A stretch of DNA of 64,000 nt, taken from contig NZ_CANLTL010000002.1 of the NCBI RefSeq assembly GCF_947494015.1, forward strand, positions 1 through 64,000, read 5' to 3'. A program made the translations under genes and the position numbers. This document shows, one piece after another, positions 17,201 through 24,274 of this stretch; the stretch's first letter is position 1, and every line of letters begins with the position of its first letter. Source of the stretch: an uncultured Cellulomonas sp. GTDB taxonomy: Bacteria > Actinomycetota > Actinomycetes > Actinomycetales > Cellulomonadaceae. A model generated the notes under the pieces. It saw nothing but the letters and a program-made list of their open reading frames with translations, did not search any database and was not told the DNA's origin.

Positions 17201-18994
17201 GCCTGGGTGGCCGCCGCACGCACCGCGGCACACCGGGCGGGTCTGACCCGACCGGCGCCACCGTGGCTGCCCGCGCTGCCGGACCGGGTCCCCGCCGACG
17301 CGCTGCACGGGTCCTCGATCCACGGCACCGGCCCCACCACGGAGCCCGTCACCGCCGCCACCACGGCGCACGGCCGGGCGGACGTCACCGCACCCGGCAC
17401 CGCAGGCAGCACCCCGCTGCCGCCGGCACCGGGCGACGGTGGGCTGCCGTTCGCCCTGGCCGACCTGCCCGCGCAGCAGCGCCGGGCCGTCGTGGTGTGG
17501 CGGCCCGGCGACGGACCGCTGCTCGCGGTCGGGGCGTCCGGCTCGGGGCGCACGGCGCTGCTGCGCACGCTCGCCTCGGCGGCGCTCGACCGTGGCTGGC
17601 ACGTGCACGCGCTGACGACCGGCGGCCCGGTGCTCGACGTGCGGCCCGGTCACCCGGGCGCCGGGACGGAGCTGACCGTCGACGACCCGCTCGGGGCCGC
17701 GCGGCTGCTGCAGCAGCTGCGGTCGGCCGCGGCCGCGTCGCCGGTGACGTCCGGCGCCCGGGTGACCGGGCCACCGCCCCCGCCCCGGCTGCTCCTGGTC
17801 GACCGGGTGGACGCCGTCCTGTCGGCACTGGGCGAGGTCGCCCGGGGCCGGGCCGCGGACCTGCTGCTCGAGCTCGTGCGCGACGGCCGGCGGCACGGGC
17901 TCGCGGTCGCCGCCACCGCGCCCCCCGGGGGGTCGCACACCCTGGCCGCACTCTTCACCGACCGGCTGGTGCTGCCGGTGGGCGACGCGGTCGCGGAGTC
18001 GATGGCCGGCGTGCCGCCCGCACTGTGCGGCGGCCGGCGCGGCCCGGGCCGGGCGATCTGGTTGCCCGGCAGCACCACCGTGACGGACGCGCCCGAGCCG
18101 GCGGGCGCGGGTGCACCGCGGTGGTGGGAGCCGGCGCTGTGCCAGGTGGCCGTCCCGGCGGCGGCGCCGCCCGCTCCTGCCCGCGGCCCGGCGCCCACCG
18201 CGCCGCGGCTGGTGCGCGTCCCGGCCGCGGTCACGGCGGACGCGCTGCGGCGAGCCGTGCGCCGGGAGCCGCGCGGGACCGGTCGCGTCGGCACGACCCG
18301 GACCGGGGGCGGCCCGCCCCTCGTCGGGGTGCCGCTCGGGATCGGCGGCGACGACGGCCGCCCCGTCCGGCTCGCGGTCGGCCAGGGCGCCCTGGTCGCC
18401 GGTCCGCCGGGATCGGGCCGGTCCACCGCGCTGGCCGTGATCGCTGCCGGGCTGCTCGAGCAGCACCGACCGGTCGTCCTCGTGGCGCACGACGGACCGC
18501 TGCGCGCCCTCGGCGAGGCCCGCGCCGCCGACCGCACCTGCGGTCATTCCCTCACCGGGCTGGCCCGCGCGCTGGAGGCGCTGCTCGAGGCGCCGCTCGC
18601 CCTGCCGCCCGCCGGGCCGCTCGTGGTGGTGGTCGACGACCTCGACCGCCTCGACGGGGTGGCACCGGGCGCCGCGGCACGGCTGGCCGCCCTCACGACC
18701 GACCCCGACGGCGACGACGCCCCCAGCGCGCGGCCGCCGGACGGCGCGTACCCCGTCCTCGTGGTCGCCTCCGCCCAGACCGGCCCGGCATCGATGGCGT
18801 TCCGCGGCCTGCTCGGCGGCCTGCGCGCACGTCGGTGCGGTGTGGTGCTCGATCCCGGCGAGCCGGGCAGCGCCGAGGTGTTCGGGGTGGACCTGGCGTG
18901 GGCCACGGACCCGGCGCGCCGGCACGCCCCCGGGGCGGGCGCCGTGGTGCACGGCCGCGACGTCGTCCCCGTCCAGCTCGCCGACGGACCCTGA
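14204..18994 (+). CDS. FHA-domain, triple FtsK/SpoIIIE ATPase (EssC/EccC-like)
   Basis: 1596 residues from GTG 14204. A ubiquitin/FHA-like N-terminal domain (residues 1-85) precedes an FHA domain (about 105-170, with SGRQ and DGSRNGT) and two membrane helices (about 225-265). A Gly/Ala-rich linker then leads to three FtsK/SpoIIIE ATPase domains. Walker A of domain 1 (GTTGAGKS, residues 713-720) and its VVVDEF Walker B are intact. Domains 2 (GASGSGRT, about 1110) and 3 (GPPGSGRS, about 1400) carry Arg instead of the catalytic Lys. This is the layout of the EssC/EccC motor of type VII secretion, but no WXG100, EccB, EccD or EccE gene lies nearby. It has no FtsK gamma domain, so it is not a chromosome translocase. 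Role unknown. Confidence 0.85.
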   Translation: MRLTVAGHPGSPDVDLDVPDDIRLGDLRPHLARATGRPELTGTAGRPGVRLAVDDVVLDDDQVTGHVPLLPGAIVHVGARAPAADRLALHSRWHLAVVAGPDAGALVALDGAVTVGRTGRASGRQPQLALADPAVSGRQLVVAPGRRSPVVREDGSRNGTVLVRRGRPVAVGRRTARARRLRDGDRLLVGVSTLEVRAGAAVDRQLRPGTAPRPARTPARGAGALPTLVAPTAGALVLAAATGNRMLLGLAAVGPVTALVGAAAGRTGRPVARWRARRHPAASRATPGGATGAVADARGAPVGAADGAAGGAAGWELAGLGDDIALPSPADLRTRALQDLGAAAGEALRAPGGPDAGVGVGGIGVGGGGIGGAPGLHWGEPHGRTPGPAPGWSGRRLGTGALRALAPDRCLAVVGSRHTALAVARLLVCDEAAVRLGQGTGPPGAGSHDPHHPFLGIRVLGDARAPDEWAWCRWLLPDGIEPGDGHPGTALLVVDGTADPTAPAGTARAAPSCGEGARDAAHRHASASTPARRGRGDARDRDDAGVPDPAPISRATWLARRAAAGATVLVVESEAARVPPWCTTVLHVTDGGPTVGVTRPARPPASAVLCGVSASWAERQARLLCAIAYRRARRPAGPGTGPTPMPPDVVAVADLPGIPPPDADAVLRRWGRAPGAGVGAGDRGLRAPLGAGPGDVPVELDLVRDGPHALVAGTTGAGKSELLQTWVLALALTHSPADLAVLLVDYKGGAGLGACTGLPHVVGQVTDLDPAAAARALTGLRAELRRRERLLAEHGAPDLVTLRDRQPGAAPPRLLVVVDEFRALVDDLPDFVPGLLRVAAQGRSLGVHLVLATQRPGGAVGADLRANLGVRIALRVTDVGESLDVLDVPDAARIGQRQVGRALLRRGPAPPELLQVAHIAAPPRSRAVLVRPVAPRSWSHAGSPPRPPGAPSAPWPLGPGHAAGADPAAAAAPATATTRDPTRDPTRDPTRDPTRDPTAAWVAAARTAAHRAGLTRPAPPWLPALPDRVPADALHGSSIHGTGPTTEPVTAATTAHGRADVTAPGTAGSTPLPPAPGDGGLPFALADLPAQQRRAVVVWRPGDGPLLAVGASGSGRTALLRTLASAALDRGWHVHALTTGGPVLDVRPGHPGAGTELTVDDPLGAARLLQQLRSAAAASPVTSGARVTGPPPPPRLLLVDRVDAVLSALGEVARGRAADLLLELVRDGRRHGLAVAATAPPGGSHTLAALFTDRLVLPVGDAVAESMAGVPPALCGGRRGPGRAIWLPGSTTVTDAPEPAGAGAPRWWEPALCQVAVPAAAPPAPARGPAPTAPRLVRVPAAVTADALRRAVRREPRGTGRVGTTRTGGGPPLVGVPLGIGGDDGRPVRLAVGQGALVAGPPGSGRSTALAVIAAGLLEQHRPVVLVAHDGPLRALGEARAADRTCGHSLTGLARALEALLEAPLALPPAGPLVVVVDDLDRLDGVAPGAAARLAALTTDPDGDDAPSARPPDGAYPVLVVASAQTGPASMAFRGLLGGLRARRCGVVLDPGEPGSAEVFGVDLAWATDPARRHAPGAGAVVHGRDVVPVQLADGP
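17138..17197 (+). repeat. In-frame 12-bp repeat encoding (RDPT)x5
   Basis: Five consecutive 12-bp units encode Arg-Asp-Pro-Thr, residues 979-998 of the FHA-ATPase, in the linker between ATPase domains 1 and 2. The units differ only at the wobble base and at CGG/AGA/AGG arginine codons. Such repeats change copy number by slippage without shifting the frame. Confidence 0.9.
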
Positions 18995-19011
18995 CGTGCG
19001 CCCTCGCCGGC

Positions 19012-19659
19012 TCAGCGTCGGTCGGGACGCCCCAGGGTCACGGCCACCACCGGCGGCAGGACGAGGCCGATCCCGACCAGCAGACCGAGCGCGAGCATGG
19101 CCAGGACCCACGGCGACGGGTCGTCGCCGAACCCGCTCACCGCCAGGACGACGAGCAGCACCTGCCACGTCATCACCGGCGACCGCGCCCAGCGGCGGCC
19201 CTGCCACAGCCCGCGCACGGCGAGCACCAGCACGCCGGCCACCCCGAGCGCGAACAGGGCGAGGAAGACGGTCGCGCCCGGCAGCTGGACGGTGCCCCGG
19301 ACGAGCTCGAGCACCCACGCACCGGCCAGCCCGACCAGGACGCCCGCCTCGACCAGGACGAGCGCGCAGACCGCGACCAGGGCGGCCGGCCGCCGGCGCG
19401 GCGCGGACGGCGGCGCGGACGAGGGCGAGCGCCCGGACGAGGGCGCGGCCGCGGGCGCGTCGCCGGACGGTGCGTCCGCGCGCCCGCGCCGCCGGCGCGC
19501 GCCGCCCGGGGCGGTCGACCCTGGCGAGGCGGGAGGAGCCGCGGGTGCCGGCCCCGCGTTGCCGGGCTGGACAGGACCGCGCGCAGCGGGGCCGCGAGGC
19601 CGGGACCGGCCGGATGGAGTCACGAGCCGACGGTACGCGCGGTGAGCGAGCGGCGTCAT
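19012..19659 (-). CDS. Small membrane protein with disordered N-terminus
   Basis: 215 residues, not recognised as a named family. The first 90 residues are Pro/Ala/Arg/Ser-rich and probably disordered. The rest holds four hydrophobic helices (about residues 93-115, 125-148, 160-178, 183-205). GTG at 19623 (VTPSGRSRP) is an alternative start. It converges with the FHA-ATPase gene (17-bp gap) and is transcribed divergently from whiB1. Confidence 0.6.
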   Translation of the reverse strand: MTPLAHRAYRRLVTPSGRSRPRGPAARGPVQPGNAGPAPAAPPASPGSTAPGGARRRRGRADAPSGDAPAAAPSSGRSPSSAPPSAPRRRPAALVAVCALVLVEAGVLVGLAGAWVLELVRGTVQLPGATVFLALFALGVAGVLVLAVRGLWQGRRWARSPVMTWQVLLVVLAVSGFGDDPSPWVLAMLALGLLVGIGLVLPPVVAVTLGRPDRR

Positions 19660-19678
19660 CGGGCAGAACCACAGGTCA

Positions 19679-19756
19679 CAGGTGTGATGAACACCTCAGG
19701 CGTCACCACCCCGAAACCTGCCCGTCACCCCTTGTGCGCCTGCCGGGCAGGTGTGA
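19679..19756. promoter_or_regulatory. Repeated CAGGTGTGA elements upstream of whiB1
   Basis: The 9-mer CAGGTGTGA occurs at 19679-19687 and again at 19748-19756. The first copy belongs to a perfect dyad, AGGTGT-GATGA-ACACCT (19680-19696); the second forms AGGT-GTGA-ACCT (19749-19760). They lie in the AT-richer whiB1 upstream region. Cyclic-AMP-receptor-type factors control whiB1 in mycobacteria, but these sites do not match the classic CRP consensus well, so the binder is left open. Confidence 0.4.
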
Positions 19757-19847
19757 ACCTATTCGGAGTTTGTTCGAACCCTCAAACCGAGCCGCTTGTC
19801 CCTCCCCCGCCGGGAGGGACGGGCTCGACCTGTGCCTAGGAGCCCTC

Positions 19848-20096
19848 ATGGATTGGCGCCACCGCGCTGCGTGCCTGGACGAAGACCCGGAGCTGTTCTT
19901 CCCGATCGGCAACACGGGTCCCGCGCTGCTGCAGATCGACGACGCGAAGGCGGTCTGCCGCCGGTGCCCCGTCGTCGACACCTGCCTGAAGTGGGCGCTC
20001 GAGTCCGGTCAGGACGCCGGCGTCTGGGGCGGTCTGTCCGAGGACGAGCGCCGTGCGCTCAAGCGCCGCACGGCCCGTCAGCGCCGCGCGAGCTGA
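19848..20096 (+). CDS. whiB1: WhiB1-type iron-sulfur transcription factor
   Basis: 82 residues. The four cluster cysteines are C9, C37, C40 and C46 (CRRCPVVDTC), followed by the GVWGG turn at 58-62 and a basic tail RRALKRRTARQRR that contacts DNA. WhiB1 holds a NO-sensitive [4Fe-4S] cluster and binds sigma-A region 4. The start MDWRHRAACLDEDPELFFP matches WhiB1 rather than other Wbl classes. AGGAG (19838-19842) lies five bases upstream of ATG 19848. The neighbouring convergent pdtaS matches the whiB1-pdtaS order known in Mycobacterium. Confidence 0.93.
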   Translation: MDWRHRAACLDEDPELFFPIGNTGPALLQIDDAKAVCRRCPVVDTCLKWALESGQDAGVWGGLSEDERRALKRRTARQRRAS

Positions 20097-20142
20097 CCTC
20101 GGTCCGACCGGACCCGCCGGCCACCACACCGGCACCACGCAC

Positions 20143-20175
20143 CGGAGCCCGGGCGACCACGTCGCCCGGGCTCCG
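20143..20175. terminator. Bidirectional terminator between whiB1 and pdtaS
   Basis: A perfect 15-bp stem, CGGAGCCCGGGCGAC / GTCGCCCGGGCTCCG, with a CAC loop. It lies between the convergent ends of whiB1 and pdtaS and could serve both strands. No U-run. Confidence 0.75.
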
Positions 20176-20204
20176 TGCTGCTCCGCGGACCTGAGCCGCC
20201 CGCG

Positions 20205-21665
20205 TCACGGCGTGCGCAGGCGGACGTCGACCACGACCTGCGTCCCACCGCCCTCGCGCGGCAGCCACTCGATGGAGCCGCCGAGCTCGTTGGCCACCAG
20301 GGTGGAGACGATCTGCGTCCCGAGCCCGCTGCCCGCGCCCTTGCCCGGCGTGAGCCCGACGCCGTCGTCGGCGACCACGACGCGCAGGCTCTGACCGTCC
20401 CGGCTGGCGATGATCTCCACCGTGCCGCCGTCCGTGCTCGCCAGTCCGTGCTCGACGGCGTTGGTGACGAGCTCGGTCAGCACGAGCGCCAGGGCGGTGG
20501 CGTCCTCCGCCGGCACCAGCCCGAACGTACCCGTGCTGCGGGTGCGCACCTGGCCGCCGGCCGAGGCGACGTCGGCGGTCAGCCGCAGGCTGCGGCCCAT
20601 CAGGTCGTCGAACGGCACCGCCTCGTCCAGGGTCTGGGAGAGGGTCTCGTGCACCAGCGCGATGGTGGCGACCCGCCGCATCGCCTCCTCGAGGGCGTCC
20701 TTGGCCTCGGGCGTCGTCATGCGCCGCGCCTGCAGGCGCAGCAGCGCGGCGACCGTCTGCAGGTTGTTCTTGACCCGGTGGTGGATCTCGCGGATCGTCG
20801 CGTCCTTGGTGATGAGCTCGCGCTCGCGCCGGCGCAGCTCGGACACGTCGCGGCACAGCAGCACGGCACCCAGCCGCTGGCCGTCCTCGGTCAGCGGGAC
20901 CGCCCGCAGCGACAGGCACACGCCGTGCGCCTCGAGGTCGGTGCGCCACGGCGCGCGGCCCATGATGACCAGCGGCATCGACTCGTCGACCGGGGACTGG
21001 TGCTCGACGAAGTCCGTGGTGACCTCGATGAGCGAGCGGCCCACCAGGCTGCCCATCACCCCGAACCGGTGGAAGCAGCTCAACGCGTTCGGGCTCGCGT
21101 ACAGCACCTCGCCCTCGGAGTTGAGCCGGATCAGCCCGTCGCCGACCCGCGGGGCACCGCGGCGTGACCCGGTCGCGGAGTTCGCGACCGGGAACTCCCC
21201 GCGCCCGACCATGCCCATGAGGTCGTCGGCGGCCTCGATGTAGTTCAGCTCCAGCCGGCTGGGCGTGCGCGCCCCACCGAGGTTGGTCTGACGCGCGACG
21301 ACGGCCACGGCACGTCCGTCGCGGACCACCGGCATGGCCTCCTCGCGCACGGCGTAGGACCCGAACCAGCGCGGCTCGCGCGAGCGCTGCGGCCGCAGCT
21401 CGGTCAGCGCGCGCTCCAGCTGGGGCCGCTGCCCCTCGGGCGCGCTCGCGCCCACGATGTCGTCGTAGTGGACGGTCGCCCCGGTGCTGGGCCGGCACTG
21501 CGCGATCGCCACGAAGTCGCCCGCACGGGTGGGCAGCCACAGCACGAGGTCGGCGAAGGCGAGGTCGGACACGACCTGCCAGTCGCCGACCAGCAGGTGC
21601 AGCCACTCGACGTCGCCCGCCTCGAGATCGGCGTGGCGGTGGACGAGGTCGCTGAGCGTGGACAC
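20205..21665 (-). CDS. pdtaS: Soluble sensor histidine kinase PdtaS
   Basis: 486 residues, cytosolic. An N-terminal GAF-like domain (starting DLVHRHADLEAGDVEWLHLL and containing AQCRPSTGATVHYDD) and a PAS domain (about 170-280) come first. A HisKA_2 domain follows with histidine in IREIHHRVKNNLQTVAALL, then a HATPase with LTELVTNAVEHGL and DDGVGLTPGKGAGSGLG. It matches mycobacterial PdtaS, whose partner PdtaR is an RNA-binding ANTAR antiterminator; no pdtaR is in this window. PdtaS kinases respond to copper, NO or c-di-GMP in mycobacteria. Start GTG 21665. Confidence 0.92.
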   Translation of the reverse strand: MSTLSDLVHRHADLEAGDVEWLHLLVGDWQVVSDLAFADLVLWLPTRAGDFVAIAQCRPSTGATVHYDDIVGASAPEGQRPQLERALTELRPQRSREPRWFGSYAVREEAMPVVRDGRAVAVVARQTNLGGARTPSRLELNYIEAADDLMGMVGRGEFPVANSATGSRRGAPRVGDGLIRLNSEGEVLYASPNALSCFHRFGVMGSLVGRSLIEVTTDFVEHQSPVDESMPLVIMGRAPWRTDLEAHGVCLSLRAVPLTEDGQRLGAVLLCRDVSELRRRERELITKDATIREIHHRVKNNLQTVAALLRLQARRMTTPEAKDALEEAMRRVATIALVHETLSQTLDEAVPFDDLMGRSLRLTADVASAGGQVRTRSTGTFGLVPAEDATALALVLTELVTNAVEHGLASTDGGTVEIIASRDGQSLRVVVADDGVGLTPGKGAGSGLGTQIVSTLVANELGGSIEWLPREGGGTQVVVDVRLRTP

Positions 21666-21707
21666 GCCCGCCAGCCTAGACAGCGCACCGCCGCGAGCCC
21701 GCCCGGC

Positions 21708-21785
21708 CGAGCGGGACGGCCGAGCGGGACGGCCGAGCGGGACGGCCGAGCGGGACGGCCGAGCGGGACGGCCGAGCGGGACGGC
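21708..21785. repeat. 13-bp tandem repeat, six perfect copies
   Basis: CGAGCGGGACGGC is repeated six times without a mismatch between the divergent pdtaS and DUF2505 genes. With a unit not divisible by three and no supported ORF, it is non-coding. It sits 43 bp from the pdtaS start and 113 bp from the DUF2505 start. Confidence 0.95.
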
Positions 21786-21898
21786 CGCGGCGCGACCATA
21801 CCGACCGGGGGCGCCTACGGGCGCCGGGCGATAGCCTCGCCCGGATCGGCAGAACGCCGGCGCGGGCCACCGGGCCCCGCCCGAGGAGGAGGTCCACC

Positions 21899-22399
21899 GT
21901 GCACGTCCAGGTGCAGCTGCGCTACGCAGCCGAGCCGTCCGCCGTCGCCGCGATGCTGGCCGACGCCGGCTACGCCCGCGCGCGCGTCGAGGCCAGCGGC
22001 GCGGCCGTGGAGCAGGCGGACGTCACCGGCGACGCGGCCGGTGCGTTCACCGTCACCACCCGCCGGTCGCTGCCGACCGACCAGATCCCGGCCCAGGCCC
22101 GCTCCTTCGTCGGCTCGACGCTCGAGGTCCGGCAGGTCGAGGCCTGGGAGGCCCCGGAGGGCGACGCCCCGCGCGCCGGCACCGTGGTCGTGGAGATCAG
22201 CGGCGTACCGGTGCGGCTGACCGGCACCGCGACTCTGGCCGCCGACGGCCCGGGGGCCGCGACGCTGACCTACGACGGCGACCTGAAGGCGTCGATCCCG
22301 CTGTTCGCGTCGGCCGTCGAGAACGCCGCCGCCGGCGCCGTCCGGTCGGCGCTGGAGGCCGAGCAGGACGCCGGCGCGCGGTGGCTCGCCGGGCACTGA
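21899..22399 (+). CDS. DUF2505 family protein
   Basis: 166 residues. The whole length matches the actinobacterial DUF2505 fold (SRPBCC/START-like): N-terminal VQLRYAAEPSAVAAMLAD, central TVTTRRSLPTDQIPAQARSF and C-terminal GDLKASIPLFASAVENAAA. These proteins are predicted small lipid- or ligand-binding barrels without a known function. A strong SD (GGAGGAGG) precedes GTG 21899. Monocistronic, as the operator-rich region of the ceb operon follows. Confidence 0.85.
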   Translation: MHVQVQLRYAAEPSAVAAMLADAGYARARVEASGAAVEQADVTGDAAGAFTVTTRRSLPTDQIPAQARSFVGSTLEVRQVEAWEAPEGDAPRAGTVVVEISGVPVRLTGTATLAADGPGAATLTYDGDLKASIPLFASAVENAAAGAVRSALEAEQDAGARWLAGH

Positions 22400-22530
22400 C
22401 CCGACCGGCGTGACCGCCTGCGCAACGGCCCCCACGCGCGCCAGCGTCCGGGCCTCCCCGGGACCACCAGCGGTAACGATCGCGTAACAACTCTGGCCAC
22501 GGCAGGGCCCTGACCTGCACGGACGCGCTG

Positions 22531-22544
22531 TGGTAGCGCTACCA
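22531..22544. promoter_or_regulatory. LacI-type operator 1, TGGTAGCGCTACCA
   Basis: Perfect 14-bp palindrome with the central AGCGCT that defines CelR/CebR operators, 13 bp upstream of the ceb -35 box. It differs from the CelR consensus TGGGAGCGCTCCCA only at the symmetrical third-from-centre pair (T/A for G/C). Confidence 0.8.
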
Positions 22545-22557
22545 CCCGGTCCGGTGG

Positions 22558-22587
22558 TTGACACCCTCGTCGCCCACCCCTCACGAT
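22558..22587 (+). promoter_or_regulatory. Promoter of the ceb operon
   Basis: TTGACA (22558-22563) followed after 18 bp by CACGAT (22582-22587), which keeps the A and final T of a -10 box. Operators flank it on both sides. Confidence 0.5.
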
Positions 22588-22624
22588 CTCCTCATCGCAG
22601 TGGAACCGCTCCCGCACCTGTGGG

Positions 22625-22638
22625 TGGGAGCGCTTCCC
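22625..22638. promoter_or_regulatory. LacI-type operator 2, TGGGAGCGCTTCCC
   Basis: Near-perfect CelR/CebR box (consensus TGGGAGCGCTCCCA) in the 5' leader about 30 bp past the expected transcription start. Spacing of 94 bp from operator 1 (about nine helical turns) would allow looping. Confidence 0.8.
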
Positions 22639-22733
22639 TGCTGGGCCCTCGCGGCCCGGTCGGGTGCCTGCTCAGGTCTCGACACACCACCGGGTAACGG
22701 CGAGGACGCCGTCCGACTGACAAGGGAGTCACA

Positions 22734-24047
22734 GTGCGCAAGACCACGAGCAAGACGTGGGCGCTCATGGCCGGGGCCACCGGCATCGCCCTCCTCGCCA
22801 CCGCCTGCGGCGGGGGTGACACCGAGGCCGACGCGGGTGAGGGCTCCTCGACCGGCGGCAGCGGGGACGAGCAGATCACCCTGACCGTCGCCACGTTCAA
22901 CGAGTTCGGATACGAGGAGCTGCTCGACGAGTACGAGGAGCTCAACCCGAACATCACCGTGGAGCACAAGAAGGCCGCGACCTCCGACGAGGCGCGCGAC
23001 AACCTCAACACCCGCCTCGCGGCCGGCTCCGGGCTCTCCGACATCGAGGCCGTCGAGGTGGACTGGCTCTCCGAGCTCATGCAGTACTCCGACATGTTCG
23101 TCGACCTGTCCGACCCCGAGGTCGAGGACCGCTGGCTGGAGTGGAAGACCGCGGCCGCGACGACCGAGGACGGCACGCTGATCGGCTACGGCACCGACAT
23201 CGGCCCCGAGGCGGTCTGCTACCGCTCCGACCTGTTCGCGGCGGCCGGGCTGCCCACCGACCGCGAGGAGGTCGCCGCGCTGCTCGAGGGGGACTGGGAC
23301 CACTACTTCGAGGTCGGCAAGCAGTTCGTGGCGAACTCCGACGCCGCCTGGTTCGACTCGGCCGGCGCGACCTACCAGGGCATGATCAACCAGGTCGAGA
23401 ACGCCTACGAGGAGGACGACGGCACCGTCATCGGCATCGACCACGACACCGTCAAGGACATCTACGGCGACGTCCTGACCGCCTCGGTCGACGACGAGCT
23501 GTCCGCGCACCTGCTGCAGTGGAGCGACGACTGGGCCGCCGGCTTCCAGAGCGGCGCCTTCGCCACGCAGCTGTGCCCGGGCTGGATGCTCGGTGTCATC
23601 GAGGGCAACGCGGCCGGCGTGACCGGCTGGGACGTCGCCGACGTGTTCCCCGGTGGCGGGGGCAACTGGGGCGGGTCGTACCTGACCGTCCCCGCCCAGT
23701 CCGAGCACCCCGAGGAGGCCAAGGCCCTCGCCGCCTGGCTGACCGCGCCGGAGCAGCAGGTCAAGGCCTTCCAGTCCAAGGGCACCTTCCCGAGCCAGGT
23801 CGAGGCGCTGGACAGCCCCGAGCTGCTCGGCACCACCGAGGAGTTCTTCAACAACGCCCCGACCGGTGAGATCCTCGCCAAGCGCGCCGAGGCGATCACC
23901 GCCACGCCGTTCAAGGGCCCGAACTACTTCCCGATCCACACCACGGTGTCCGACGCGCTGACCCGCGTGGACGTCGACCAGACCGACGACGCCGCGTCGT
24001 CCTGGGAGAAGGCGCTGGACGCGTACGAGTCCCTCGGCCTGAGCTGA
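22734..24047 (+). CDS. cebE: Oligosaccharide ABC transporter substrate-binding lipoprotein
   Basis: 437 residues from GTG 22734, with AAGGGAG as SD. A lipoprotein signal peptide ends in LLATAC with C25 as lipidated residue, followed by a Gly/Ser/Thr/Asp linker. The mature part starts TLTVATFNEFGYEEL, as in cellobiose/cellotriose-binding CebE proteins, and has the family-1 solute-binding fold. It captures the sugar outside the membrane for CebF/CebG. The assignment to cellodextrin rests on sequence resemblance, the CelR boxes and the GH1 enzyme; xylo- or other beta-glucans remain possible. No ATPase is encoded here, so a shared MsiK-type ATPase is expected elsewhere. Confidence 0.85.
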   Translation: MRKTTSKTWALMAGATGIALLATACGGGDTEADAGEGSSTGGSGDEQITLTVATFNEFGYEELLDEYEELNPNITVEHKKAATSDEARDNLNTRLAAGSGLSDIEAVEVDWLSELMQYSDMFVDLSDPEVEDRWLEWKTAAATTEDGTLIGYGTDIGPEAVCYRSDLFAAAGLPTDREEVAALLEGDWDHYFEVGKQFVANSDAAWFDSAGATYQGMINQVENAYEEDDGTVIGIDHDTVKDIYGDVLTASVDDELSAHLLQWSDDWAAGFQSGAFATQLCPGWMLGVIEGNAAGVTGWDVADVFPGGGGNWGGSYLTVPAQSEHPEEAKALAAWLTAPEQQVKAFQSKGTFPSQVEALDSPELLGTTEEFFNNAPTGEILAKRAEAITATPFKGPNYFPIHTTVSDALTRVDVDQTDDAASSWEKALDAYESLGLS

Positions 24048-24060
24048 GCCGACGCGTGAG

Positions 24061-24092
24061 ACCGGGTGGGCGCGGGCACGCGCCCACCCGGT
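24061..24092 (+). terminator. Intra-operon stem-loop between cebE and cebF
   Basis: A perfect 14-bp stem ACCGGGTGGGCGCG / CGCGCCCACCCGGT with a GGCA loop, 13 bp after the cebE stop. In binding-protein operons such loops stop part of transcription or protect the upstream mRNA, giving excess binding protein over permease. Confidence 0.7.
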
Positions 24093-24274
24093 CGCCCGTC
24101 CGCCGCCTGCTGCCGGCGGACCAGGCCGCACCCCACCGGAACCGGCACCGGTGGTCGCGGCCGCCCCGTACGCCCACCGGACGACCTCACCGGCCGGGCC
24201 GCTCCACCGGCGCAGCCCTGCGCTGCGCCACGCCGGTCGACCACCGTCGCTCGTCCGCCCCCTCAGGGAGTCGC

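Noticed and set aside
14204-18994. Chromosome translocase FtsK/SpoIIIE.
   Set aside because: There are three ATPase units, an FHA domain and no four-helix membrane domain or gamma winged-helix domain, so it is not the cell-division protein.
19772-19780. GTTCGAACC, resembling a tRNA T-loop.
   Set aside because: No acceptor, D or anticodon stem can be built around it; it is part of the whiB1 upstream region.
21708-21785. Possible CRISPR array.
   Set aside because: The 13-bp units are directly adjacent with no spacers, and no cas genes are near.
22531-22544. Possible terminator after the DUF2505 gene.
   Set aside because: The palindrome has no loop, contains the LacI-type AGCGCT core and lies just upstream of a promoter; an operator fits better.
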